DNA of 64,000 nt from Capsicum annuum (Eukaryota; Streptophyta; Magnoliopsida; Solanales; Solanaceae): contig NC_061118.1 of assembly GCF_002878395.1 (NCBI RefSeq), positions 123,830,435-123,894,434 on the forward strand, given 5' to 3'. The position numbers and the translations under genes were made by a program. The notes under the pieces were generated by a model. It saw only the letters and a program-made list of their open reading frames with translations, was not told where the DNA came from and ran no database searches. How positions within the stretch are numbered: position 1 is the stretch's first letter; every line of letters begins with the position of its first letter. This document shows positions 46,481-57,440 of the stretch, piece after piece.

Positions 46481-47811
46481 TGATGTGTCATGGATTCATG
46501 ACACTTTTGATACTTAAAATCAAGAAATATGCAAGTACTTAGATGTGGTTTTTAGGATACTATGTATTTTTGAGTTGATTTTGCAACAAACTAGTTTCTG
46601 GGAGTTTAACCAAAAGAAAAAGTTGAAAGCAAAAATTTGTTACCACCTACTTTGTAACCTGTTAGCGGTAGGTACCACCTACTTGATGTAAGTGATAGAC
46701 CATAGGTGCCAAAAGACTGAATTTCAGAGAGTTTAAAGCTCTAGAAGTTGTTTGTTACCTACATAGGGCCACCTACAACCTGTAAGTGACACCATAGATG
46801 GACACCAACTCAAGTTTTCCTCTTTTATTTAGGATTTGATTTCTAGGATTTCCATGTAATATATAAATACCCTTTTGAAGTTTTTGTATTATATATATAC
46901 CATTGGGGGGGGGGGCTAAGTTTACGCACTCATACTATTTACAAACATATATTATGATTCCAACATTGGATTTTGATCTTGGGATTTTTGTATTCTTAGA
47001 TTTTGGTTGATTTATTGATATGAGACTTTGGGTTTTCTTTGTATATCATTGTGAGACTCATTCTATGCTTTCACTTATGAATTTCATGGATTATTTCATA
47101 AATATGAGTGGCTATATCCCTTATCTAAGGTTATGGGAAGCCTGACTGAATAACAAAGTAGGGTAGGTGCAATGTTGTTCCCAACTAATATTCTTACATA
47201 TATTTTTATCATCTTTAGTCTAGTATATTTCTTATAGGTTGAAAACATTAAAATTCCTCTTGTATTCACTACTTATTTCAAAAGAGAGGTAGAGATTAGG
47301 AAAACAAAATCATGAAAATAATTTGAGATTCACCTCCATCTAATAATTCTGCCATGTTATCTAATTAACTACAGACTCAAAAGGTAATAGTCAATGTGGG
47401 ATCTAGGATACGGGTTATTAAAGAAACACTGTGTGAATCAAAATGTAAAAAGTGAAATTCACTAAAGGCATTCACAAAACGGTTAGTAATACATAGCTTA
47501 TCAGATTATGCATGCAAGATATTAGGTTAGTTAAACGGAGAATGATAAACCTATTGAATTAGAAAGCTAGGGGGACACAGTCCTAGTGTTCATTTCAGAT
47601 TATTTACAACTAAAAGTATTCGTGTTTTGTTACTTTTTACGGATTACAAAATTCTCCTTATTTACTTTTCTGCCCTTCTCGGTGATTTCAGCAATTTCGA
47701 CGGACATAATTGGCCTATTCCATGTGCATTCGACCCTAATATGGTTGGGTTACTATATTTTATCATCGACCGCTTTAAACTTACAAGGAGATGTACTTTT
47801 AGGTGACATCA
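46481..47811 (+). repeat. 5' LTR of element 3 (1331 bp)
   Basis: It runs from TGATGTGTCATGGATTC to GGTGACATCA. It carries a near-palindromic array at about 46640-46800 (CCACCTAC and GTAGG, for example 46668-46682) and a G tract near 46905-46915. The open frame 47586-47840 crosses its end and is not a gene. Confidence 0.85.
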
Positions 47812-47817
47812 AAATTT

Positions 47818-47835
47818 TAGCACCATTTCTAGGAA
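47818..47835 (+). other. Eroded primer-binding site of element 3, tRNA-Asp type
   Basis: TAGCACCATTTCTAGGAA differs from TGGCGCCGTTGCCGGGGA almost only by G-to-A and C-to-T changes. It stands seven bases after the LTR. Confidence 0.6.
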
Positions 47836-48645
47836 TATAATTGTGGATTGATTTATTGAAGTTGGTGAAGTTTTTAGGTTTTATCTTTTATATATATTTG
47901 GCAATTCTTATGGATATGAAATATTTACAATAGGAAGTGTGGAGTGATGATCACTCCTTATTTATTGATCCTTATCCTTTTGATATGATGCATTACTGCA
48001 GGAGCGTGATAGATATATTATGGGAGCATACTGAGAGCATGCTAGACATGTTGACACTCCTGGCAAAAGAAAAAAGGAGTTTAGTCTAAAGGTTGACAGG
48101 TTTAGCTTGGATATTCACAACATAAAAGAAAATTTGAATGCACAGTTTGATGCGTTTGATGTCCAACAATTTAGTTATGAGTTGTGTAAGACTGAAAATT
48201 CTTATAAGCTAAATTGAGGAGCTAAAATTGGAGGATTCAACACTTTATCATACTCTTATAGATGTTTTCACTATTGAAAATAGCACACTACAGTTATCTA
48301 CGGATGTAAATACAAAAGCAGTTCATGAGTTGAGACGTATTAGACCTCATTCAAATTTTTCTTCCATATTATGTTTGATAGTAAGCTATTAATTGATCCA
48401 TCTAAGACTATAGAAGAGTGCAAAAAGGAGGAACAATATGTCTATATTCTTGAATTTGTTGTGCTAAAATCAAAAAATTACATTCCTCACTTAAGGGCCA
48501 GGTATTGCAACATGCCACACTATTGCTTTGTTCCTTTATTTTTATACCACCGCCCCTTGAGCATAGTAGAAAACTAGAAAAAAATTAGGGGTGCAATATA
48601 AAAGTTCAAAGTAGAAAGAAAATGGGGTCAAACCTTTTTCTACCA
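47836..48645 (+). other. Interior of element 3, unidentified degenerate coding-like stretch
   Basis: The stretch at 48130-48577 reads partly like protein: HELRRIRPHSNFSS in one frame, then MFDSKLLIDPSKTIEECKKE in the open frame 48371-48577. I do not recognise it. It may be a gag or leader relic of the parent element. Confidence 0.35.
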
Positions 48646-48805
48646 TGATGAAGTCTGAGTAATCAAGGTACCCACATCGTGTCGCGATGTTAAATCAGAC
48701 GTTGCATAGAAGGAAACTCATGTGCTTGCTAGTAAGTCTGAGTAACCAATATAGCCATGTCATACCACGATGTTAAATCAAATATTGCTTCAGAGGAAAC
48801 CCGTG
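48646..48805 (+). other. Athila post-pol conserved motif, two tandem copies in a coding-poor element
   Basis: Copy one (48646-48722) has GATGAAGTCTGAGTAATCAA, ATCGTGTCGCGATGTTAAAT and GAAACTCATG. Copy two (about 48733-48805) has AAGTCTGAGTAACC, CATACCACGATGTTAAATCA and GGAAACCCGTGG. Neither is next to a pol gene here. 48806-50396 is non-coding. Confidence 0.65.
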
Positions 48806-50260
48806 GTATCTTATTGATTTTACGTTCATTCATGTTAGTGTGGTTAGCGACAGATCTGCGCACCTAAGGTTCCACGTTATATTCCTAACTCTATATCTTG
48901 GTAGCGGTCCAATTAATTATGGATAATACATGTCTATTTGATGGGAGTGGGGCTACTTGTGGGTCTAAAAGTCCTCTTGGCATTTTTATTGCAATGTCTC
49001 TTTTTCCCAGAGTCTATTCTTAGTAAAGCCAACATGTCTAGGAAATATTGTGTCGTATTGTGTTTAGTTTTGTATTTTATTGTGCCTTTATTTAACTAGG
49101 AGAAAAATGAGTATCTAAGGTAGTTGATGTTTTTTATTTTATTTTTTTATATAAAAATGATACCCCACTAAAAAATTTGTTTTTAAACTATGTGATATGT
49201 ATATACATGTGACCATTGTGAATCTTGTTACGATATTAGGATTAGGGTAATAATAATCATAGCTAGATTTTGGATGAACTGGATAGGTAGTAGTTTTTGA
49301 TGAAATCCCGTGCCATGTGTGTGAGAGATGCTACTTAGTTCTCTTTGTGTATGGAATCCAAAACTTATTCGGTTAGTCTTGCCTTGGTTGTCGGATAGTC
49401 GGTTAGGAAAGGATCATAGGTTGTTCTTGAATTAGTCCACTTTTAGACTAAATGACCTTTCAAATGTTAATAAGTATCCCTTGATCCCTATTTTTAGCCT
49501 ATATAGACTTTTTTCTTGTTTTACCATTTGCCTTCCAATTTTAATTATAATGAACTTGTTTTGGCCCTAGTCCTCCTTGGACTTTAAGCACGTTAACTCA
49601 AGCAAATCACGTAAGTTGAGGGTGGCTATCATATGGGTGCGTGATTAGAAGTGGATATGAAGAAGGGTAAATAAGATAAAAAAAAAAATAGGATTGGGTT
49701 TGGTAGAAAAAAACAGAAAAAGGAAAAGAATAGAAAAATCTTGATAAGAAAAAGAAAGAATAAATAAAAAAAAACAACACCCAACCCAAATGTGGAATAA
49801 AGGAATAAAAAGAGAGAAATAAGGGTGAAATAAAAAAAACTTGGTAAATAAGTGGACCCCTAAAGTGAGTGTAGTACCAAGGAGGCTTAGTCAATAAATT
49901 TCCATATGTACTATATCACCCCTCAAGCCTAAATTAAAAGCCGAATAAAAGTCCTACAGTGATCTTAACCCGACTGTCTAAAACTAGGGTAAAGAAAATA
50001 AGGGCAACCTATGGTTTTTTGTGCACATTGTTGGAACTTCTTTGTAAGTGTGAATGTCTCATAATCGTACTACATGGTGCATGGGACTTCTTTGTTAGAC
50101 GGGTACATAGTTGTGTTGCTAGATGCTTATTTTCTCAGGTAGTGTAGCTTGTATACATGTATGATTGTTTGTTACTTATGTAATGCCATAGCTTGATTCC
50201 TTTGTGTCACATTATGTTACATAGATTCACACAGTTGATTTTCAAAAGTTTAAAAGTATT

Positions 50261-50278
50261 GGGGGGGGGGGGGGGGGG
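50261..50278 (+). repeat. G18 homopolymer tract
   Basis: A run of 18 G, then TGG, about 130 bases before the 3' LTR of element 3. A shorter G tract sits in the LTR near 46905, and only about seven G occur at the equivalent place near 50830. Confidence 0.85.
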
Positions 50279-50408
50279 TGGATGTTCTTGAGCTATATTT
50301 TGGATTGACTGCCATAGGTATCTTAGGATTCTCTTGGTTAAGTATCATTATGTCATTTTATCGTGCTTTGTTGCTTGAGGACATATAAACGTTATAAGTT
50401 GAGAGTGT

Positions 50409-51121
50409 TAATGTGCCATGGATTCATGAAACTTTTGATGCTTAAAAACAAGAAATATGCAATTACTTAGGTGTATTTTTTTTGGATATGATGTGTTTTT
50501 GAGTTGATTTTGAAGGAAACTAGGTTCTAGGAGCTAACCGGAAGAAAAATTTGAAAGCTAAAATTTTCTGCTACCTACTTTGGCAGCTATTGGCCGTAGG
50601 TACGACCTACTGGATGTAGGTGACAGACCGTAAGTGCTAGAAGACTGAATTTCAGATAGTTTGAATCTCCAAAAGTGGTCTGCTGCCTACATTGGGCCAC
50701 CTACGACTCGTAAGTGGCACCGTAGGTGGCCACCGACTAAAGTTTTTCTCTTTTGTTTATAATTTGATTGCTAGAATTTCTATGTAATCTATAAATACCC
50801 TTTTGACATTTTTGTATTAGTATGCCGTTGGGGGGAGAAAGTTTATGCACTCATACCATTCGTAAACATATAAACCTACGGAGTTTGAAAGCCAGAGGAA
50901 CATAGTCCTAGTGTTTGTTTCAGATATTTTACAACCAAAACCATTCGAGTATTATTACTTTTTACAGAGAACCAAACTCCCCCCACCCCATATTTACTTT
51001 TCAAGTTTGAGAGATATAATTGGCCTATTCCCTATAGGTTCAACCCTAACATAGTTGGGTTACTATATTTTGGCATCAACCACTTTATACTTCTAAGAAG
51101 GTATACATTTAGGCGACATCA
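50409..51121 (+). repeat. 3' LTR of element 3, internally deleted (713 bp)
   Basis: It starts TAATGTGCCATGG (TG changed to TA), preceded by AAGTTGAGAGTGT as polypurine tract, and ends GGCGACATCA. Near 50872 the sequence jumps over about 0.6 kb that is present in the 5' LTR. Confidence 0.8.
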
Positions 51122-52004
51122 ACTATCAAAAAATAGACAATGGAGAAAGGGTCAACTTTGATTCCGATAGATCACCTTGTCTTCTAACTCAACAAACAAA
51201 TTCACTGCTCAACACCGACAGCTAGTGCTCAAATCTAGACTAAAAAGGTACAAAAGTGTACTATGAGTACCAAGGACCTGGGTATTGAGACTTGTCAAAA
51301 GTAGTGGAAAATAGAGGAAAGAAGTAATTTAATGCCCTTCAGGTACTGCATAAGTGGTCACTTAACCACCTAAGAAGTTAACGCTAAAGAAGTCCATGGA
51401 TCGAATAACTGATCCACACCTTGGGCTGAACGCCGCTTAAGTGGATGGGGCTTTGTTAAGGAAGTCCAGATGGGTTGGCCCTGTCCACTTAAGTGGATGC
51501 ACCAGCTGAAACTTGGAAAAATTCCAAGTTTCCACCAACAGCTCGAGATTCATCCGGAATACCGTGAACACAAACAAACTATGATACCATATCAATTTGA
51601 TTTTCAGACGCAATGGTGCCATAAAATTTCCATCCGAGGTCATTTTGATGAAATGTAGGCCTCACACCCAAGGACCACTTTTATTAAATTTTGTCCAATA
51701 GCGCGAAATTAGTATGGATGCCTTAGGAACCAAATCAAAGACCCCTAGCCTAAAACTGATGTTCTGGAGCTGATAAAACTGTCTGAATTGGCATACAATG
51801 TTAATAAACAAAACTTTACCCCTGATAGCCATTCCCTACCAGTGAAGACTTCAAAATAGAAAATTTTCTCTATAAACCAAACAAAGTTTTCAGTAACTAA
51901 ACTATTAGTTCCAACAAGTCAGAAAGGACTTTGGGAAGCTATAGAAAAGCTCCAAGCGGCAAAAATATATGGAAATGTAGAAAATGACCTAGAGGGTCAT
52001 TAAA
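51122..52004 (-). repeat. 3' LTR of chromovirus B, inner part
   Basis: It continues from 46480 after the target duplication and ends GGGTCATTAAA before ATATCCACTACTAAAAG, the same junction as at 16375 in chromovirus A. Compared with A it lacks about 1.9 kb near 51300. The open frames at 51437-51658 lie in it and are not genes. Confidence 0.7.
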
Positions 52005-52079
52005 ATATCCACTACTAAAAGAACTTTCGTCAGCGTAAGTAAAAGGGTTAGGATGTACTAAAAACTCAAAGAAGTAAGG

Positions 52080-53340
52080 ATACTAGGATCGCATGTCACT
52101 CTCAATTTCCCAAGTAGCCTCTTCTACTAAGCAGTGTAATCATTGCACCTTAACTACCTGAATCTCCCTTGAGTGTAACTTCCTGACATCCCTAGCTAGT
52201 GTGAAAAATGACTCCTCAACCAAGGCCAATCTCTCATCCAACAAAATCGAGTACCATCACGGCACATGTGATTCATTGGGAATGTAACACAGTCGAATAG
52301 AAATTTCTAAGTGTTGCTCCATCCAATTAGAGATAGATAATTTCTACCTTATACGGCCTCAAATGGAGCCATCTCAATACTCAAGTGGTAGCTATTATTA
52401 TATGTGAACTCTGCTATAGCTAAGTGTTGCTCCCACTAACCTCCTAAAATCCATAACACAACCTAAGAGCACATCCTCAAGAACCTAAAATAGTCAGCTC
52501 CAACTATCCGTTAGTCTTATGGTTAAAAGCAATGTTAAGATTCACTTGAGTAACCAACTCTTCCTGAAGAGCTCTCTAGAAGTTAGAAGCGAACATCGAG
52601 CCCTGTTCAGAAATAATAGATATAGGAACTCCATATAGGGAAAATATCTCACGAACATAAATATATGCTAACCTCTTAGCACTGAAAGACATTTGAATAA
52701 AAATGAAATATGGCAATTTGGTCAATCAATCTACAATGACCTAAGTACCATCCGAACCATGAGAGGTGTGAGTAAATTAACTATTGAAGTCCATGGTGAT
52801 CCGCTCCCACTTCACATGGGAATCGGTATCCATAGAACAAGACACCAGCCTCTGATGCTTGTTCTTCACCTACTGACAATATTGAAAATGAGTCGCAAAC
52901 TCTTCCACATCTCTGTTCATACCATTGCACCTGCAATATTTCCTCAAATCCCTATTCATCTTAGCTATCCTAGAGTTAATAGAGTATCTGGAGCTGTGAG
53001 CCTCATAGAATATTGACTGAATCAAGTCACCAATCCTTGAAACCCAAATTCAACCATCAAATCATAGAATACCCTCAAAATCTATTGTAGCCCTCCTGGA
53101 CTCACCACTCAACATATAATCATAGGTGACACGAAGTCCCCTATCCTCAAACTAGTGACTCCGAATCTACTCAAATAAGGTAGACCTCGCCTCATACTAG
53201 AAAGAACCCTTCTAGAATCTAAAATATCAAGTTGAACCATTAAGTTAGATAAAGATTGGATATCCCATGCCAACGGCCTCTCAGAAATTAAAATAGAAGC
53301 CAAGCTACTCATACTCACTACCTTCTGCATAAGGCGTCTA
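52080..53340 (-). pseudogene. Chromovirus B integrase and chromodomain, degenerate
   Basis: The chromodomain tail at 52085-52190 reads VVKVQ then a stop then LHCLVEEATWEIESDMRS, the best preserved one in the window. The integrase core has RITMDF (first Asp, about 52795). The second Asp position reads SIISEQGS (near 52610), so Asp is Glu. The linker before integrase (53109-53330) reads QSLSNLMVQLDILDS. Many stops are present. Confidence 0.75.
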
Positions 53341-54543
53341 CTACCATATTCGCGTTGGTCAAGTGGTGTAAAATAGAGATGTTATAATCCTTCAACAACT
53401 CCATCCATCTGTTCTGCCTGGAATTAATCTCTCTTTAAGTCATAAGATGCTAAAAACTATGATAATCAATGTAGATCTCACGTTGCATGCCATATAAATA
53501 ATGGCTCTAAATCTTTTAAGTAAAAACTACCACCACTAACTCCAAATCATGAGTGGGATAGTTGCACTCGTACACCTTTAACTACCTCGATACAAAAGCA
53601 ATAACTCATCCCTACTACATCAACAACCAACCCAGAAAAATACAGGAAGTATCATAGTACACGATGAATCCCTCGACCTCAACAGGAAAAGCAAATATAG
53701 AAGCTGAAGTGAGAAAACCTTGAGCTTCTGATAGCTTGACTCACACTCTTGGAATCACTAGAAAGAAACCTCATTCTAGGTCAATCTATTCATCGATGCA
53801 ATAATAGTAACAAACCCCTCAATAAACTTCCTATAGTAACCAGCCAACCCATAAAGCTGCGAGCCTCAGAAGGAGATGTAGGCTCGGTCCAATAACAAAT
53901 AGCCTCAATCTTTAATAGGTCTACCACAATCCCATCCTTAGACACCACATGTTCTAGGAATGTTACAAACTAAATATTGAAATCACACATTTAGAATTTA
54001 GCTAAAAACCTATGATCTCTCAAATCCGGTAGCATAATCCTCAAATGATGCATATGCTTCTCCCTACTCATTCAATACATAAGAATGTCATTGATGAACA
54101 AAATTTGAAGAAATATAAATTAGGTCTGAACGCACAATTTATCAAATCCATGAATGGAACTAGGCCTTGGTTAACCTAATATACATCATCAGGAAGTCAT
54201 AATGGCCATAAAGAGTTCTGAAGGCTACCTTAGGGGTGTCCTTATCCTTAATCCTCAACTGATGGTAACTGAATCTCAAGTCAGTTTTAGAGAACGTTGT
54301 TGTTCCCTGAAGCTAGTCAATTTAGTAATCAATACTAGGCATAGGATGCTTATTCATCACTATCACCATATTAAGCAACCTAGAATTAATACATATACGC
54401 AAAGAACCATCCTTCTTCTTCACAAATAAGACAGAAGCACCCCAAGGAGACATACTCGGCTTGATATAACATTTACCTAGAAGATCCTTAAGCTGGGAAT
54501 TTAGCTCCTTAAACTCTACAGGATCTATATGGTAAGGTTCCAT
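53341..54543 (-). pseudogene. Chromovirus B reverse transcriptase and RNase H, degenerate
   Basis: The N-terminal RT part, 54322-54543, reads [18 protein letters not shown] and [20 protein letters not shown]. The YxDD box at about 54075-54105 reads LFINDILMY, so the first Asp is Asn and the enzyme would be dead. The thumb and RNase H follow to about 53400 with several stops. Confidence 0.8.
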
Positions 54544-55150
54544 AGAAATAGATTGAGTTTACCACTCAAGATCAACAATAAACTCAATATTGTTGTCAGA
54601 AGGAAAACCATGTAGATTGGTAGTAAAAATATCAGGAAAGTCACAGATTACATGAATAGCGTCAAGCAAGGAACTGTCCATACTAATGTCACTAATATAA
54701 GCAAGATAATACTCACCACCCCTTGATAGAAGTCTCATATCCCAAACATAATAAATAATCCCCATAGACTCATGGCTAAAAGACCCCTGCCACACAACCT
54801 AGGGTATGTTGGAAATAGCTAAGGTAATGGTCTTGGAAAAATAATCCAAGACAACATGATAAGGGGATAACCAGTCCATGCCCAAAGTCACATCAAAATC
54901 CACCATATCTAATAAAATAAAATCATCTCGAGTATCAAACTCTCAAACAGTCATAACACATGATCTATAAACCTGATCAACTACTAAAGAATAGCCTACA
55001 AGAGTAGATACACATAACAACATAGATAAAGAATCTTAATATAACTCTAACCATGGTACATAATAAGTAAACACATAAGAATAAGTGGATCTTGGATCAA
55101 ATAAAGAAAGAGCCAGTTAATGGAACACTAATATCGTACCTGTAATAACA
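54544..55150 (-). pseudogene. Chromovirus B protease, degenerate
   Basis: The minus strand has SLFDPRSTYS at about 55080-55110 (catalytic Asp kept) and a DVILGMDWL-type stretch around 54870-54900. The linker to RT (54559-54795) reads EYYLAYISDISMDSS and FPDIFTTNLHGFPSDNNIEF. No gag precedes it. Confidence 0.75.
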
Positions 55151-56460
55151 TCATCCAAAGACTTTATCTCTGGTATACTAGGTTGGTACAACTCGATTCA
55201 CAAGTCATGATGGCTAAACCCACCAGTAGGTAAGCCAACTCCATAACTCAGAGTTAAGGAAACAGGTTACTTTAGTAGAAATACCCAATAGGACCTAAAT
55301 ACACGAATACAATTGTAATCAACAGTTTCCTACTAAAAAAGACAACCAAATTACGAATACCAATCCCATGACTTTGTAATACCACTACAAGAGAATCTAA
55401 GTATGATAATAGAAAATACAACCCAAAAGTCTAGATTAGTCAACAATTGTGTCAAAAAAAACACAACAAAGATAGATAGAAATAGGCAACTCAAAACTCC
55501 AAGAGGTCACCCTATCTCCAGAAGATCAATACTACACAAACTCAACTCTGCGGCGGCAACTATTACCTGAGTCTGCATAAAAGGGAACAAACATGTAGTA
55601 TATGTACCAAAATAATGGGAACTCAATAGGCATCATCGATAGACAGAGCTAAATTATGATATAGATGATATAAAGCAAGATAATATCTTTAAGTCAAGGT
55701 ACAAAATTAAACCTAAATTATCCTCATCATCACTGTATACAAAAATGATCAACCAAAACAATAATATGTCATCTCATATTAATACACACCAATACCACCA
55801 TATATAATGAGTAATTGATCCGGAAGCATAAAGCAACAATAATATAATTACAACCGCATAAATACCAAGTTAATGTACATACATCTATTAGAGCATAAAT
55901 TAAAGGACCTTACCACAACATATCATTTTACCGGGGATTACACCCAAAAGAACATATAGTAAAGAACCAATCATAGTGTCCTATACCATCGGAGAGTGTA
56001 TCAAAAGATCAAATCATAAACATGTATAGATATATAAAAACTTTACATTAATCCATGGTTTCCCAAGTTTCACACCAACGGTCATTTTACAACATTCATA
56101 ATCCTCATCAATTACCGTAACTGAATAACATTTACAAAAGTACTTAAAACCATAATCATATCACCATTTAGAAAACTATCTCATCGATTAACTTGATATA
56201 TACAATACTATTAGCTAACTAATTCTTATTATTAAACTACTAATTCGTTAGTCATCAAAGGACCTTTAGTTATTAGCCCAACAATTTCTTACGTAATCAT
56301 TAGTCATAGGATAATAACTAACCATTATTCCCTAATTAACCAACATCCAACATCTAGTCGGGCTTACTATTTAACCATAGGCACATTTAAATAATATCCA
56401 TTTCTAATAATCATAATAGCACTATTCACCATCAAGAAAAGGCCACAAATTATCATTATA

Positions 56461-56464
<4 letters not shown>

Positions 56465-56506
<42 letters not shown>
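56465..56506. repeat. (AT)n microsatellite, about 21 units
   Basis: Uninterrupted AT run in the shared LTR. Confidence 0.95.
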
Positions 56507-56507
<1 letters not shown>

Positions 56508-57009
56508 CCATTAACATCTTTTAGTAGCTAGCGTCGTTAATATACAAATCCTAAGTTACTTGGCATCATAACTTAGTCATCAACTTCATTAATCATTACA
56601 CACACTAATCTATTATTACCCTTAGCCACGTAATAACCACAATTGCTAGTTAACATATTTCTACCAAACAAGATTCGCTAACAAGAATTCTGAAGTTCAA
56701 GTCATCAAGTAAGATAGTCACTTAGTAGTCAACTAGTCATCACGTAACTCACTTAGATATACAATATTACTTAATTAATCCATTATCCCATGCTATCTAA
56801 ATTCACTACGTGAATCCTCCAATGCCACACAATATCCCATTTATCAACTTGTCCTAATTCATTATTTGACATATACTACTTCTCTTTACTCTAGCAATAA
56901 CTACACCATATAACAAGTGATTATTATCAAATAATTATAGCCAACATCCCCATATTAATCTGAAAAGGCATAATCATACTTAAATATATACATACACATG
57001 TTTACTATA

Positions 57010-57440
57010 CACAACATCAATATATATCCTCCGGACTTACCGGACATCATCATAACATCAATATATCCTATGGATTTACCAGGATTCATCATATCATCAA
57101 TATTCCTTTGAACTTATCGGGCATCATCATAACATTAAAGTATCCTCCAAACTTATCGGGCACCACCATATCATCAATATATCCTCCAAACTTATTGGGC
57201 ATCATCAGGATATCAATATATCCTTCGGACTTATCGAGCATCACCATATCATAAATATATCTTCTAGACTTATTAGGCATCATCATGCCATCAATATATT
57301 CTCCAAACTTAGAGGGTATCATCATAATATCAATATATACTACAGACTTATCGGGTATCATCATATCATCAATATATCCTGTAAACCTACCAGGCATCAT
57401 CATAATATCAATATATGCTCTGGACTTACTAGGCATCATC
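57010..57440. repeat. 39-bp tandem repeat, about 11 units, in the shared LTR
   Basis: Units have the form CATCATCATAACATCAATAT, ATCCTCCGGACTTACCGGG. The 13-residue periodicity keeps the minus-strand frame 57089-57484 open, which explains its length without a gene. The same unit occurs at 9480-9830. Confidence 0.85.

Larger units (their letters stand above)
46481..51121 (+). mobile_element. Coding-poor Athila derivative (element 3, 4641 bp)
   Basis: The LTRs (46481-47811 and 50409-51121) end GACATCA and are flanked by a perfect ACTAT duplication (46476-46480 and 51122-51126). The primer site is of tRNA-Asp type but eroded. The 2.6 kb interior has no gag or pol, but keeps two copies of the Athila post-pol motif and the ATGAACTTGTTTTGGCCCTA stretch near the 3' end. 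It was probably mobilised by a complete relative. Orientation is given by the primer site on the left and the purine tract on the right. Confidence 0.85.

Noticed and set aside
49607..49894. 95-codon minus-strand ORF rich in Phe and Tyr, possible membrane protein
   Set aside because: Antisense of an A-rich, purine-rich stretch in the interior of element 3. The hydrophobic look comes from base composition.
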